A stretch of DNA of 12,497 nt from Anaerolineae bacterium (GTDB lineage Bacteria > Chloroflexota > Anaerolineae > B4-G1 > SLSP01). The translations under genes were made by a program, and so were the position numbers. The stretch covers positions 1-12,497 of the forward strand of contig JAFGSL010000229.1 of assembly GCA_016934645.1 (NCBI GenBank). The letters are read 5' to 3'. Below are positions 1 to 6,865 of the stretch, in pieces; positions within the stretch are counted from its first letter, which is position 1; the number at the start of each line of letters is the position of its first letter. Under the pieces are notes generated by a model, which had not been told where the DNA came from, made no database searches, and was given only the letters and a program-made list of their open reading frames with translations.

Positions 1-108
1 TCAAGCCTAATGCTGTTGACTCAAAATGCAAGAGTCAGGTAGCTCAATAACTAATCAGACAGTTATTTAATTCTCAATCCTTAATGCGACGATGACTTCG
101 ACAGCGCG

Positions 109-205
109 CTACTCCCCCCCTCAATCCCCTCCAGAGGGAGAGAAGTAGTCGTCATAGCCAATATTTTCCCCCCGCCGGGGGGAATTAAAGGGGGGATTCT
201 ACTTC
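109..205. repeat. Composite GC-rich inverted repeat, MITE/REP-like
   Basis: A palindromic core at 166-184 has TTCCCCCC pairing with GGGGGGAA around a GCC loop. It is flanked by GAAGTAG (142-148) and its complement CTACTTC (199-205). A second arm, CTACT (109-113) with AGTAG (144-148), encloses a C-rich tract followed by G-rich sequence. The architecture resembles non-autonomous intergenic elements of the type found dispersed in Chloroflexota and cyanobacteria. No transposase or target-site duplication was seen, so the mobile nature is inference. Confidence 0.5.
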
Positions 206-257
206 ATCGGCCATTACCGGGTTGTTTTCTGAAAGTTCATAAGGCGCGGGATAGAGA

Positions 258-300
258 ATGTTTTTTTGTATTCGAGCGTAGCTCGAATACAAAAAAACAT
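258..300. repeat. Perfect 20-bp inverted repeat, copy A of hairpin family
   Basis: Bases 258-277 are exactly complementary to 281-300, with a 3-nt centre GTA. The arms begin ATG followed by seven T and end in the palindrome-like GAGC/GCTC. The flanks (AAGGCGCGGGA at 241-251 and TCTAAAAGCGGCTT at 305-318) resemble the flanks of the hairpin at 9038-9080, while the stem interior differs. It could form an intrinsic-terminator-like RNA hairpin, but it lies more than 400 nt beyond the LRR gene stop, so that role is doubtful. Confidence 0.8.
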
Positions 301-711
301 CATTTCTAAAAGCGGCTTGATAGCGCAGCGGCCTTTAGCCGCAAAATCCGGCACAATCACGAGCAACTTGCACTGTGAATAACGTTGCAAGGCATAGACG
401 ACAGATTGGCGCATGGGTGGACCTGGTTTGGGGCGTTTACTGGCCTGGCGGTGTTTCGGGGGATTTTTACACCCCGCTGCCGTTTACATTTTCTATCTCT
501 TTTAATATTACATCATTTTATTTAGGATGTAAAGAGTTTTGCTCGTCCATCAGCCGGTATCCTGCCGCGGTTCAATGTGATGCGATCAGTATAAGACACG
601 CGCGTATCGAAATCGTACCGGGAACGTTTTTGCAGGTATTGTGTAAATTACCAGGGAGTGCTGGAATTGGCTCTTGATGGTGCAATTGGGGACAGAACAC
701 AACGCCGCTGG

Positions 712-2502
712 TTAGAAGCCGCGCGCCACCACCGGCAGGTAGAGTATCGCGACTCCATTGTGCACGATGGTGACTTGCGTGTTCGACGGGTGTCCCAGCA
801 GCAGTGTTTCATCGGGGAAGGCGTAATACGCCGTATTGCTAAACTGGGCGTACTCACTGACAAAGGATTCAGGGGGTAGTTCAACCTGCACCGCAAAGGC
901 GATGGTGATCGGCGTGAAGGCCAGGAGTGACAGGGTGCCGGTGAGTGCGCCACCCGTGTAAGTGACAGAGTCCATCTCCAGGTCGACAAAGCCCTGCCAT
1001 GTCAGGTGGGAATCGAGCGGGTCGTAGAGATGGAGCGTGGTATCGATATCCGTGTGAAGAAGAAGTTGGTAAACCAGTGCGTCGCCGTTGGTGACGGTGA
1101 CAGCCGGTGTCGCCGATTTGACGACCGCGGGCAACAATACGGCATCGATGCCCATGCGCGTCTCGCCCAGGGTGACGGTCACCGGTGTAGACTCTTCAAG
1201 CGCGAGTTGATTGTCGTAGTACTCGGGCGCGTAGATGTGCGTGGGATCGACGAACTCTACGCGGTAGTCAATGTCTTGGCCCAAACCGTCGATCTGGTAG
1301 GTGCCATCGGCAAGCGTGCCGGTTGAGGCAACGAGGCTCCATTCAGTCCATACGATGGGCTGGTAAAGGTTCACGCGCACGCCAGCGGCGGGGCTGGAAT
1401 CATGATACGTGACGGTGCCACCCAGGCTGCCCGATGCCTGCCCGCAAATCCTGCCGGTGCCTTCGACATCCTCGATACCGGCAAGCCACGCGGGCACAGG
1501 CCCTGTCTCCGGCACACACCAGGCGGTGTTATAGAACGTAAAGCGTTGGAGAGAGGTGATGACGGTGAGCAGTTCCGGTATCGCGCCGCTGAAAGCGTTA
1601 TCATTCAGGTAAAGCCGCGTCAATGCGGTAAGATTGCTGATCTCCGGTGGAAGGACAGTGAAAGCGTTATCGGACAGATAAAGGTATCGCAACGCAGTAA
1701 GATGGCTGAACTCCACGGGGAGGGTAATCAGCCGGTTAGCATTCAGGCACAGTTCTGTCAGTGTGGTGAGATCGCCGATCTCGCGTGGAAGAGCCGTCAG
1801 GACGTTGTGCCCCAGATAGAGGGCGTGTAAGCCGGTAAGGTGGCCGATCTCTGGCGGGAGGGTGGTGAGGGTGTTTTTGCCTAGATAGAGTTCGGTCAGC
1901 GTGGTGAGATTACCGATTTCCGCTGGAAGCGTTGTCAGAACGTTACCAGCCAGGGAGAGGGAGCGTATCGCAGGCAGATTGCCGATCTCTGGGGGGAGGG
2001 CGGTCAAAGCATTGTCATCCAGGAAAAGATTCTCCACCGCGGTGAGGTCGCCGATCTCCGGTGGGAGGGTGGACAGGATATTATTTTCCAGGCTAAGCCA
2101 AGTCAATGCGGTGAGATTGCCGATCTCCGGCGGGAGAGCGCTTACGACGTTATCCCATAGATAAAGGCGCTCCAACGCAGTCAGATTGCCGATTTCCGGC
2201 GGAAGGGCACCGCTGAGATTGTTGCTGAGTAAGGAAAGCTGTGTTACATGCCCGGTATTACAGGTAACACCATACCAGGTGCAAGGTATGGTGGTGTCCA
2301 GCCAGCCGGTCTTGGTGTACCAGTTTTCCCCGCCGGTAGCGGTGTAGAGAGCGACCAAGGCCTCGCACTCGTTCTGCGGGAGGTCGGTTGCCGTGGAACA
2401 ATCGTAGGCGATTTGGGTTCGCGTTGACGCCGGTTGTGCGCTCAGCCCACCGATCAGTAAGGCGCACAAGAGGATGAGATTCACAACGCGTAAGGGTTTC
2501 AT
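712..2502 (-). CDS. Secreted leucine-rich-repeat protein with C-terminal beta domains
   Basis: Encodes 596 residues. An upstream ATG at 2544 exists, but the ATG at 2502 is preferred because it has GGAGAGGA 8 nt upstream and begins a signal peptide (MKPLRVV, then a hydrophobic stretch ending near LSAQPAS). Next comes a cysteine-containing cap similar to plant-type LRR N-caps (CTWYGVTC), then about ten repeats of 23 residues (about 85-315) with the pattern LxxLYLxxNxLTxLPPEIGNL. A Cna-B/carboxypeptidase-regulatory-like beta domain follows (about 355-430), then a further beta-rich region. The C-terminus is the hydrophobic YLPVVARGF; many Chloroflexota secreted proteins end in a similar YLPLV-type tail (recollection of family patterns). 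Likely role: extracellular or surface protein-protein binding; the ligand is unknown. It lies 71 nt downstream of the glycosyltransferase gene, possibly co-transcribed. Confidence 0.9.
   Translation of the reverse strand: MKPLRVVNLILLCALLIGGLSAQPASTRTQIAYDCSTATDLPQNECEALVALYTATGGENWYTKTGWLDTTIPCTWYGVTCNTGHVTQLSLLSNNLSGALPPEIGNLTALERLYLWDNVVSALPPEIGNLTALTWLSLENNILSTLPPEIGDLTAVENLFLDDNALTALPPEIGNLPAIRSLSLAGNVLTTLPAEIGNLTTLTELYLGKNTLTTLPPEIGHLTGLHALYLGHNVLTALPREIGDLTTLTELCLNANRLITLPVEFSHLTALRYLYLSDNAFTVLPPEISNLTALTRLYLNDNAFSGAIPELLTVITSLQRFTFYNTAWCVPETGPVPAWLAGIEDVEGTGRICGQASGSLGGTVTYHDSSPAAGVRVNLYQPIVWTEWSLVASTGTLADGTYQIDGLGQDIDYRVEFVDPTHIYAPEYYDNQLALEESTPVTVTLGETRMGIDAVLLPAVVKSATPAVTVTNGDALVYQLLLHTDIDTTLHLYDPLDSHLTWQGFVDLEMDSVTYTGGALTGTLSLLAFTPITIAFAVQVELPPESFVSEYAQFSNTAYYAFPDETLLLGHPSNTQVTIVHNGVAILYLPVVARGF
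1558..2250 (-). repeat. Ten tandem 69-bp LRR-coding units
   Basis: DNA-level tandem repeat corresponding to LRR units of 23 residues, with the segment for LPPEIGNL the most conserved. The first and last full units carry a SGALP/SGAIP variant typical of plant-like LRRs. The high inter-unit identity at the conserved half offers scope for unit gain or loss by recombination. Confidence 0.85.
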
Positions 2503-2510
2503 CGCTCGAT

Positions 2511-2518
2511 TCCTCTCC
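2511..2518 (-). promoter_or_regulatory. Ribosome-binding site of LRR gene
   Basis: On the minus strand this reads GGAGAGGA, 8 nt before the ATG at 2502. It decides the start in favour of 2502 over the in-frame ATG 42 nt upstream. Confidence 0.7.
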
Positions 2519-2573
2519 CCGAACGGGACAGCAAGGTTATACACGCCGACGCCGCGGCGAGGTCCGACCCGTA

Positions 2574-4466
2574 TTACGGCATTTCCGGCTGGCCTAGCGG
2601 CTGCATGATGATGTAATTGAAGCCGTTCATCGGGATGTGCTCCACCAGCCCATAATGCTGCCCGATGGCTGCGAGCACGGTCGGCGGGTAGAACTGCGCC
2701 CGCATAATCACCAGACCGAATGCCTCGCGGCGGATCATCGCTTCCATTTCGGCTGTGTCCAGCAGGCCGTTGTTGTACAGGTTGAGCAACTGTGTGGGAT
2801 TGGTCACGACTGGTTTACCTGCCAGCATCGTGAAGGCCGCCTCCTCGCTGAAGACCGGCAAATCGGTGCCGCGTACGTATGCCATAATGCGCGCGCCGCC
2901 TTCATAGTCGCGTGGCAGCATGAGATGGCCGACCTGCGTGTAGCCGACGGAGTCGTAGTATGGATAATCGGCGTACACCGATTTCCCGGCGACGCCCAGA
3001 ACGTGCGCAACCGGTCCCCAGAACGGGCCGTCGGTCGGCAGGTGCACCATCCGCGTGGATTGCACCAGGAACAGCAAGGGAATCAATATCGCCAGGTAGC
3101 CCTGCCACTGCGAGCGACCCAATCTATGCTGTGGTCGGTCTCCGACCGTACCACCCTCCGCGATGGCATCCCGCAATTTGCCCAACGCGAATCCGCTCAG
3201 GATGATCGCCGCCGCTACCGATGAGACCCAGTACGCTTCCCCCGCGCCCCATTTGCCGGACATCATGCCGGTTCCCAACGCGCAGACGAACCACAGCGCA
3301 TAGACCGACAGCGACCCAAAGTAGGCTTCATAGATCACCATCCCCACCGCCAGGACGAGGAACACGGTATGCACCTTGAGCCACGAACGCGTTAGCGCGA
3401 TCAATTGCGGGAACATATACTCGTTCACGTTGGCGGAAATCGTGTTGAGCCACCACTGCCCGTCGGTGGCCCAATTGATGGCCAGGAAAATTAGCCCGAA
3501 GAGCGCACCAAACACAACGACGCTTACGAACGCACGTTTGGGATTGCGCAATAACAAATAGCCAAATACCGCCGCCGCCGTGAAGACTGCCAACTGCTTG
3601 GCATAACCGGCCAGGAACAGACAAGCCAAGCCAGTCCAAAGTTGAAGGTCGAAAGTCCAAAGTCCGAAGGGGGTGGATATGGTTTTGCGTTTACCGTGGG
3701 CCGGGTCTTCTGCACTCGCAATAAAGTAGACGGCGAGGGTTTCGAAGAACACCATCGTCAGATGTTGGCGGCACAGCGGGCCGATGTGGTAGACGAAGTT
3801 TGAAGCTGTGTACGCCAGCCCGGATATCAAGGGGATGAAAACGCCACCCGTGCGCCGGCGCACCGTCCACCCGATGGCGCATGCTGTCAACAGCGTGATG
3901 ATGAACGAAAGGACGCGCCCGGAAAGCAAGGTCTGCCCGAAGAGGGGGAAGAGCGTGATGTTGAGGATGTGGAACACCGGTGGATAATTCGACGCGTAGA
4001 AGGGGTACACGCTACTGTCGCGGTAGGGCCACTCACCCTGGCTGTGCAGGACGGCGTCGTAGAGTTCGAAGCTCTCGCCCTGATCGTAGTCGTAGGGCCA
4101 GCGGAAGAGATCGGCGGCGTAAGCGATGTAGACGACCAGGTAAGCCAGAAACGCCAGCAGCGCCAGGACTGCCAGTATTCGTCCGATCCAAAATGTTGTG
4201 CTGTGTCGAATCTCCGACCCCGCGATATCCTGATAGCGCGTTTCGCGTTCAGCCGCGGCGGGTGCGTCTCCCAGGCGTAGCAGCGGGATGCCGCATAGGG
4301 CGAGCAACACTCCGCCGGCAAGCAGCGCGCCCTCGAATGGACCGATACCCGACCATGCACCCGCGCCCAGACGCCCAACGACTAACAGCGCTATATCTGC
4401 GCCTAGGCCAACGATAATGAAAAATAGTCCAAGCTGTTTTTTGGAAATCGGCTGATTGAATGCCAC
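2574..4466 (-). CDS. Polytopic GT-C-type glycosyltransferase (PMT/ArnT-like)
   Basis: Encodes 630 residues with roughly 12 hydrophobic segments, starting near residue 12 and ending near 460, followed by a soluble C-terminal domain of about 150 residues. The start is GTG, supported by GGGGGAG 9 nt upstream. After the third hydrophobic segment an extracytoplasmic loop carries YDYDQGE (D126, D128, E131), and YPPVFH follows. An acidic residue in the first large loop is the catalytic hallmark of GT-C enzymes such as PMT/ArnT (GT39/GT83 type), which use polyprenyl-phosphate-linked sugars. Donor and acceptor cannot be read from sequence. Residues about 267-278 (LWTFDLQLW region) are encoded by a 7-nt-phased repeat, apparently an in-frame insertion in a loop. 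It could act in glycosylating surface proteins or lipids. The family call is fairly secure; the exact CAZy family is not. Confidence 0.82.
   Translation of the reverse strand: MAFNQPISKKQLGLFFIIVGLGADIALLVVGRLGAGAWSGIGPFEGALLAGGVLLALCGIPLLRLGDAPAAAERETRYQDIAGSEIRHSTTFWIGRILAVLALLAFLAYLVVYIAYAADLFRWPYDYDQGESFELYDAVLHSQGEWPYRDSSVYPFYASNYPPVFHILNITLFPLFGQTLLSGRVLSFIITLLTACAIGWTVRRRTGGVFIPLISGLAYTASNFVYHIGPLCRQHLTMVFFETLAVYFIASAEDPAHGKRKTISTPFGLWTFDLQLWTGLACLFLAGYAKQLAVFTAAAVFGYLLLRNPKRAFVSVVVFGALFGLIFLAINWATDGQWWLNTISANVNEYMFPQLIALTRSWLKVHTVFLVLAVGMVIYEAYFGSLSVYALWFVCALGTGMMSGKWGAGEAYWVSSVAAAIILSGFALGKLRDAIAEGGTVGDRPQHRLGRSQWQGYLAILIPLLFLVQSTRMVHLPTDGPFWGPVAHVLGVAGKSVYADYPYYDSVGYTQVGHLMLPRDYEGGARIMAYVRGTDLPVFSEEAAFTMLAGKPVVTNPTQLLNLYNNGLLDTAEMEAMIRREAFGLVIMRAQFYPPTVLAAIGQHYGLVEHIPMNGFNYIIMQPLGQPEMP
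3633..3667. repeat. Intragenic 7-nt-phased repeat array (5 heptads)
   Basis: Five consecutive heptamers on the plus strand: AGTCCAA, AGTTGAA, GGTCGAA, then near copies of the first. It lies inside the glycosyltransferase reading frame without breaking it, and encodes a loop after the hydrophobic segment ending near residue 252. Repeat words of this AAAGTCC/GAAAGTC type usually sit between genes, so a coding location is unusual. Confidence 0.75.
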
Positions 4467-4475
4467 CTACAGAAA

Positions 4476-4482
4476 CTCCCCC
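4476..4482 (-). promoter_or_regulatory. Ribosome-binding site supporting a GTG start
   Basis: GGGGGAG on the minus strand ends 9 nt before the GTG at 4466. No ATG is found in frame nearby, so the site supports the GTG start of the glycosyltransferase. Confidence 0.6.
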
Positions 4483-4562
4483 GTATGAATAAACCATTAA
4501 TCTCGGTAGATCAAAATTCCGTAAAGGTGCGGCTAGACACGAGATACACAGCCATCTCAGAC

Positions 4563-4651
4563 TGTCATTCCGAACGCGCCGCTGCGCAGCAGCGGGCGTG
4601 AGGAATCTCGTTGCTACAGAAACGAGACCCCTCACTGCGTTCGGGGTGACA
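4563..4651. repeat. Cloverleaf-like inverted-repeat element (MITE/REP-like)
   Basis: An outer stem pairs 4563-4577 (TGTCATTCCGAACGC) with 4637-4651, 13 of 15 positions complementary. Inside are two further hairpins: 4579-4585 with 4589-4595 (CCGCTGC/GCAGCGG, loop GCA) and 4598-4612 with 4621-4635 (13 of 15, loop GCTACAGA). Words of this kind (GTCATTCCGAACGC next to GTGAGGAATCTCG) recur between genes in many environmental bacterial genomes. It lies about 120 nt downstream of the response-regulator stop and could also end transcription. Confidence 0.75.
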
Positions 4652-4670
4652 ATTTGTGATTTGCTGAATC

Positions 4671-4756
4671 TACACGAATTTCCACAAACAGATCTATTGG
4701 TGAAGATTCGGCGAATGCAGACATTCGTGAAAATTCGTGGTTGAATCTGTTTGATC
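4671..4756. repeat. Degenerate short-word repeats (CACGAATTT / AAACAGAT)
   Basis: The words CACGAATTT and AAACAGAT occur near 4673-4692 and again, reverse-complemented and in swapped order, near 4719-4754 (ATTCGTG twice, 10 nt apart). The result is an imperfect inverted arrangement downstream of the response regulator. Together with the element at 4563-4651 it fills the gap 4467-4769, in which I see no gene. Confidence 0.5.
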
Positions 4757-4769
4757 GGCGTTAAGCTTG

Positions 4770-5432
4770 CTACGATAGCTCTTCCAGGAATTCGTGCAGA
4801 TTGTGGCGGACGGCATAGGCGGCGGCTTCAGCGCGGTTGGTCAGCCCTAGCTTGGAGAGGATGCTGCTCACATAGTTGCGCACCGTTCCCTCGCCCAGGA
4901 AGAGCGCTTTGGCGATCTCTTTGTTCGTGCGTCCCTCAGAAACTAACCCAAGCACACGCAATTCTTGCTCGGTCAAATCGTTGAAGGCGGCGGCCTGCTC
5001 CTGGCGCGTGGCCTGGCGGACGCGGGCCAGCACGCGCTGCGTGACCGCCGGATCAAGCAGTGCTTCACCCTGTCCCACCCGCTGGATGGCGCGAACCAAT
5101 TCATCGCCGCCGCCCTGCTTGAGCACGTACCCCGCCGCGCCAGCACTGATCGCGTCGAAGAGCATCTCATCCTCAGCATAGGATGTGAGCATCAAAACCT
5201 CTGTGTTTGGCAGATGCATCTTGATCTCGCGGCAGGCCTCGATGCCGTTCTCGCCGGGCATGCGAATGTCCATCACCACCACATCAGGACGATGCTGAAC
5301 GGCTTTCTCCACGGCCTCTTTGGCCGAAGCTGCCTCATCCACCACCACAAAATTGGCCTGGTTGCTCAGCAGCGAACGCAGGCCCAACCGCACGACTTCG
5401 TGATCGTCTACAATCAGAATCCGTAATGTCAT
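4770..5432 (-). CDS. NarL/LuxR-family response regulator
   Basis: Encodes 220 residues. The receiver domain (about 1-120) has the acidic pair D9/D10, the phospho-acceptor D55 (VVVMDIRMP), T83 and K105 (GYVLK). A linker leads to a LuxR-type helix-turn-helix (about 148-210) with the motif [21 protein letters not shown], then IAxxL and [15 protein letters not shown]. Expected mechanism for the family: phosphorylation at D55 by a HisKA_3 kinase promotes dimerisation and DNA binding. The start at 5432 has AAGGGAG only 4 nt upstream, which is a little short. It follows the kinase gene after 68 nt holding a heptad repeat array, so both are very probably one transcript and a cognate pair. Target genes are unknown. 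Confidence 0.95.
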   Translation of the reverse strand: MTLRILIVDDHEVVRLGLRSLLSNQANFVVVDEAASAKEAVEKAVQHRPDVVVMDIRMPGENGIEACREIKMHLPNTEVLMLTSYAEDEMLFDAISAGAAGYVLKQGGGDELVRAIQRVGQGEALLDPAVTQRVLARVRQATRQEQAAAFNDLTEQELRVLGLVSEGRTNKEIAKALFLGEGTVRNYVSSILSKLGLTNRAEAAAYAVRHNLHEFLEELS

Positions 5433-5460
5433 TGTTCTCCCTTCTTAATATCAAAAAACA

Positions 5461-5502
5461 TGATACGTGATTTTTCACGTATCACGCATCACGTATCATT
5501 TT
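5461..5502. repeat. 7-nt-phased repeat array with hairpin, kinase-regulator junction
   Basis: Six consecutive heptamers, for example TGATACG, TCACGTA, TCACGCA and TCATTTT. The first part forms a perfect 10-bp hairpin (5461-5470 with 5475-5484, loop TTTT), and a third copy at 5489-5498 can pair alternatively with the first. The last heptamer overlaps the kinase stop codon (TAA at 5501-5503). Located in the mRNA leader of the response regulator, it could affect its relative expression; that is inference. Confidence 0.75.
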
Positions 5503-6853
5503 AATACGGCACAGTCAGGTGGAAAGTAACACCTTCGTTCGGCGCGCTCTCGATGCGCAGCGTTCCATCCAACAGGCGCACGCGCTCGCGGATATTCCGC
5601 AGGCCGTATCCCTTACTCACCTGAAGTGTTTCCATCCCCACACCGTCATCGGAGATGGTGAGATCTAGCGTGTTTTCGTCATATTGTAACACAACCTTGA
5701 CCCAACGCGCTTTGGCGTGACGGGCCGTGTTCGCCAGCGTCTCGCGCACAACCTGGAAAATGTGCCGCCGCCGTTCCATCGACAGGATTTCTACCGGCAC
5801 GCCCGTGACCTCGAACTCGGTCTCCAGCAGTGTGTTGATATGAAAGTCGCGCAGCAAGCGTTTGATGCCCGACTGCAAGTCATCGTCCGGCATGTCGCTG
5901 CGCAGGTCGAAGATGTAACGGCGGATGTCTTGGATTGTCTCGTTCAGGTTATCCATCACGCGGCCTAACTGCGCCTGTGCGCGCATCGGGTCGATGGGAA
6001 TGACGGGCTGTACGCTTTCCAGGAGCAATCCGGCGGCGTAGATGGACTGGATAATGCCGTCGTGCAGGTCACGGCCAATCCGCTCGCGGTCCACGGCCAA
6101 TGCTTGCAGCCGCTCTACTCCTTCGATCCACCGCTCAATTTCGAGCTGTACTGTGTTCAACGCGCGGTTGAGGCCGAACGTCAATCCTATCCCCACCAGG
6201 ACCCATACCCACTCGGTCGCCATCACCCGTATATCATGATGCGCGGCAAGAAAAGCTGTGGATGGCAGGTAGAGGAGGATGTGCAGAACCCCCAATGCAC
6301 CCACCGAGATTTCCACCAGACGCAAGTACCCGCGGATGTTGCGACGCAGTGTTGCGTCCAACGTTTGGTGGCTTTGCCGCCGTAGTCCAATTGCCGCGAG
6401 CAGTCCCCCCGGGAATCCCAACAGGTAGTGGGCCAGCGTTTCAGCCGTCTGGATGGCTTGCGGTGAATCTTCACCCGCGTGCCAGATCAGCAACGCGACC
6501 ACGTAGCCGCCGATCCACAGCACGATCAACCCGATCAGCCAGCGCCGTCCCTGAACGCGCAGCTTCTCCTCCGGAAGAAAGGTCTGGATGCCCAGGGCAA
6601 TGAGGAAGATGTAGCCAATCCCAAGTATCACCGGCCGGATGAACGCAGGCAGGCCGAACGCAGGCGGGATGATGCTGGCAAAGAGATCGTACCAGGCGAC
6701 CAATGCCTCACAAATCGCAAATAGACCTACCCAGTACAACTGGCGCGCTAGCAGAATACGGCGGCTGCGGTATTGGAGAAAGAATACCGTCAAGCTTAGT
6801 GTAAAAAAGCTCAGTCCGTGCAGGAAACGGCCAATGATAAGCCCACTGCTCAT
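5501..6853 (-). CDS. Membrane sensor histidine kinase, HisKA_3 type
   Basis: Encodes 450 residues from the ATG at 6853. An in-frame ATG at 6931 lies inside the upstream gene and adds no membrane segment. GAGGT ends 7 nt before the chosen ATG. The N-terminal half (about 1-235) has roughly six or seven hydrophobic segments and no large extracellular domain. A short coiled linker (VQLEIERWIEGVERLQALAVDRE) leads to the HisKA_3 box ERIGRDLHDGIIQS with the phosphorylated H264. The HATPase_c domain has an N-box (ETLANTARHA), G1 (DDGVGM) and G2 (GYGLRNIRERV), and ends FHLTVPY. NarX/DesK-type kinases of this family phosphorylate NarL-type regulators, and one follows directly. The stimulus is unknown; the lipoprotein gene 10 nt upstream is a candidate partner for sensing. 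Confidence 0.95.
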   Translation of the reverse strand: MSSGLIIGRFLHGLSFFTLSLTVFFLQYRSRRILLARQLYWVGLFAICEALVAWYDLFASIIPPAFGLPAFIRPVILGIGYIFLIALGIQTFLPEEKLRVQGRRWLIGLIVLWIGGYVVALLIWHAGEDSPQAIQTAETLAHYLLGFPGGLLAAIGLRRQSHQTLDATLRRNIRGYLRLVEISVGALGVLHILLYLPSTAFLAAHHDIRVMATEWVWVLVGIGLTFGLNRALNTVQLEIERWIEGVERLQALAVDRERIGRDLHDGIIQSIYAAGLLLESVQPVIPIDPMRAQAQLGRVMDNLNETIQDIRRYIFDLRSDMPDDDLQSGIKRLLRDFHINTLLETEFEVTGVPVEILSMERRRHIFQVVRETLANTARHAKARWVKVVLQYDENTLDLTISDDGVGMETLQVSKGYGLRNIRERVRLLDGTLRIESAPNEGVTFHLTVPY

Positions 6854-6860
6854 AAAGGTA

Positions 6861-6865
6861 ACCTC
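6861..6865 (-). promoter_or_regulatory. Ribosome-binding site of the kinase gene
   Basis: GAGGT on the minus strand lies 7 nt before the ATG at 6853 and overlaps the lipoprotein stop codon (6864-6866). This suggests translational coupling of the two genes. Confidence 0.6.

Larger units (their letters stand above)
1..711. other. Gene-free region with inverted repeats
   Basis: No coding sequence here can be supported. The two longest open frames (minus 214-414 and plus 375-677) show no recognisable domain, and the minus one runs through a perfect hairpin. The region holds GC-rich palindromes (109-205), a 43-nt hairpin (258-300) and a small stem at 328-342 (GCGGC/GCCGC). The stretch 375-711 downstream of the LRR gene has no clear hairpin terminator. 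It may contain decayed gene remnants, but I cannot identify any. Confidence 0.6.

Noticed and set aside
214..414. Minus-strand open frame of 66 codons
   Set aside because: It reads through a perfect 43-nt hairpin, has no clear ribosome-binding site, and matches no family I recognise. A decayed gene remnant is possible but unsupported.
375..677. Plus-strand open frame of 100 codons
   Set aside because: No recognisable domain or ribosome-binding site; the composition looks random and it converges on the LRR gene end.
5433..5500. Rho-independent terminator between kinase and regulator
   Set aside because: The AT-rich 10-bp hairpin lacks a following U-tract on the minus strand, and separating a kinase from its regulator would be unexpected. 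It is better explained as a heptamer repeat.
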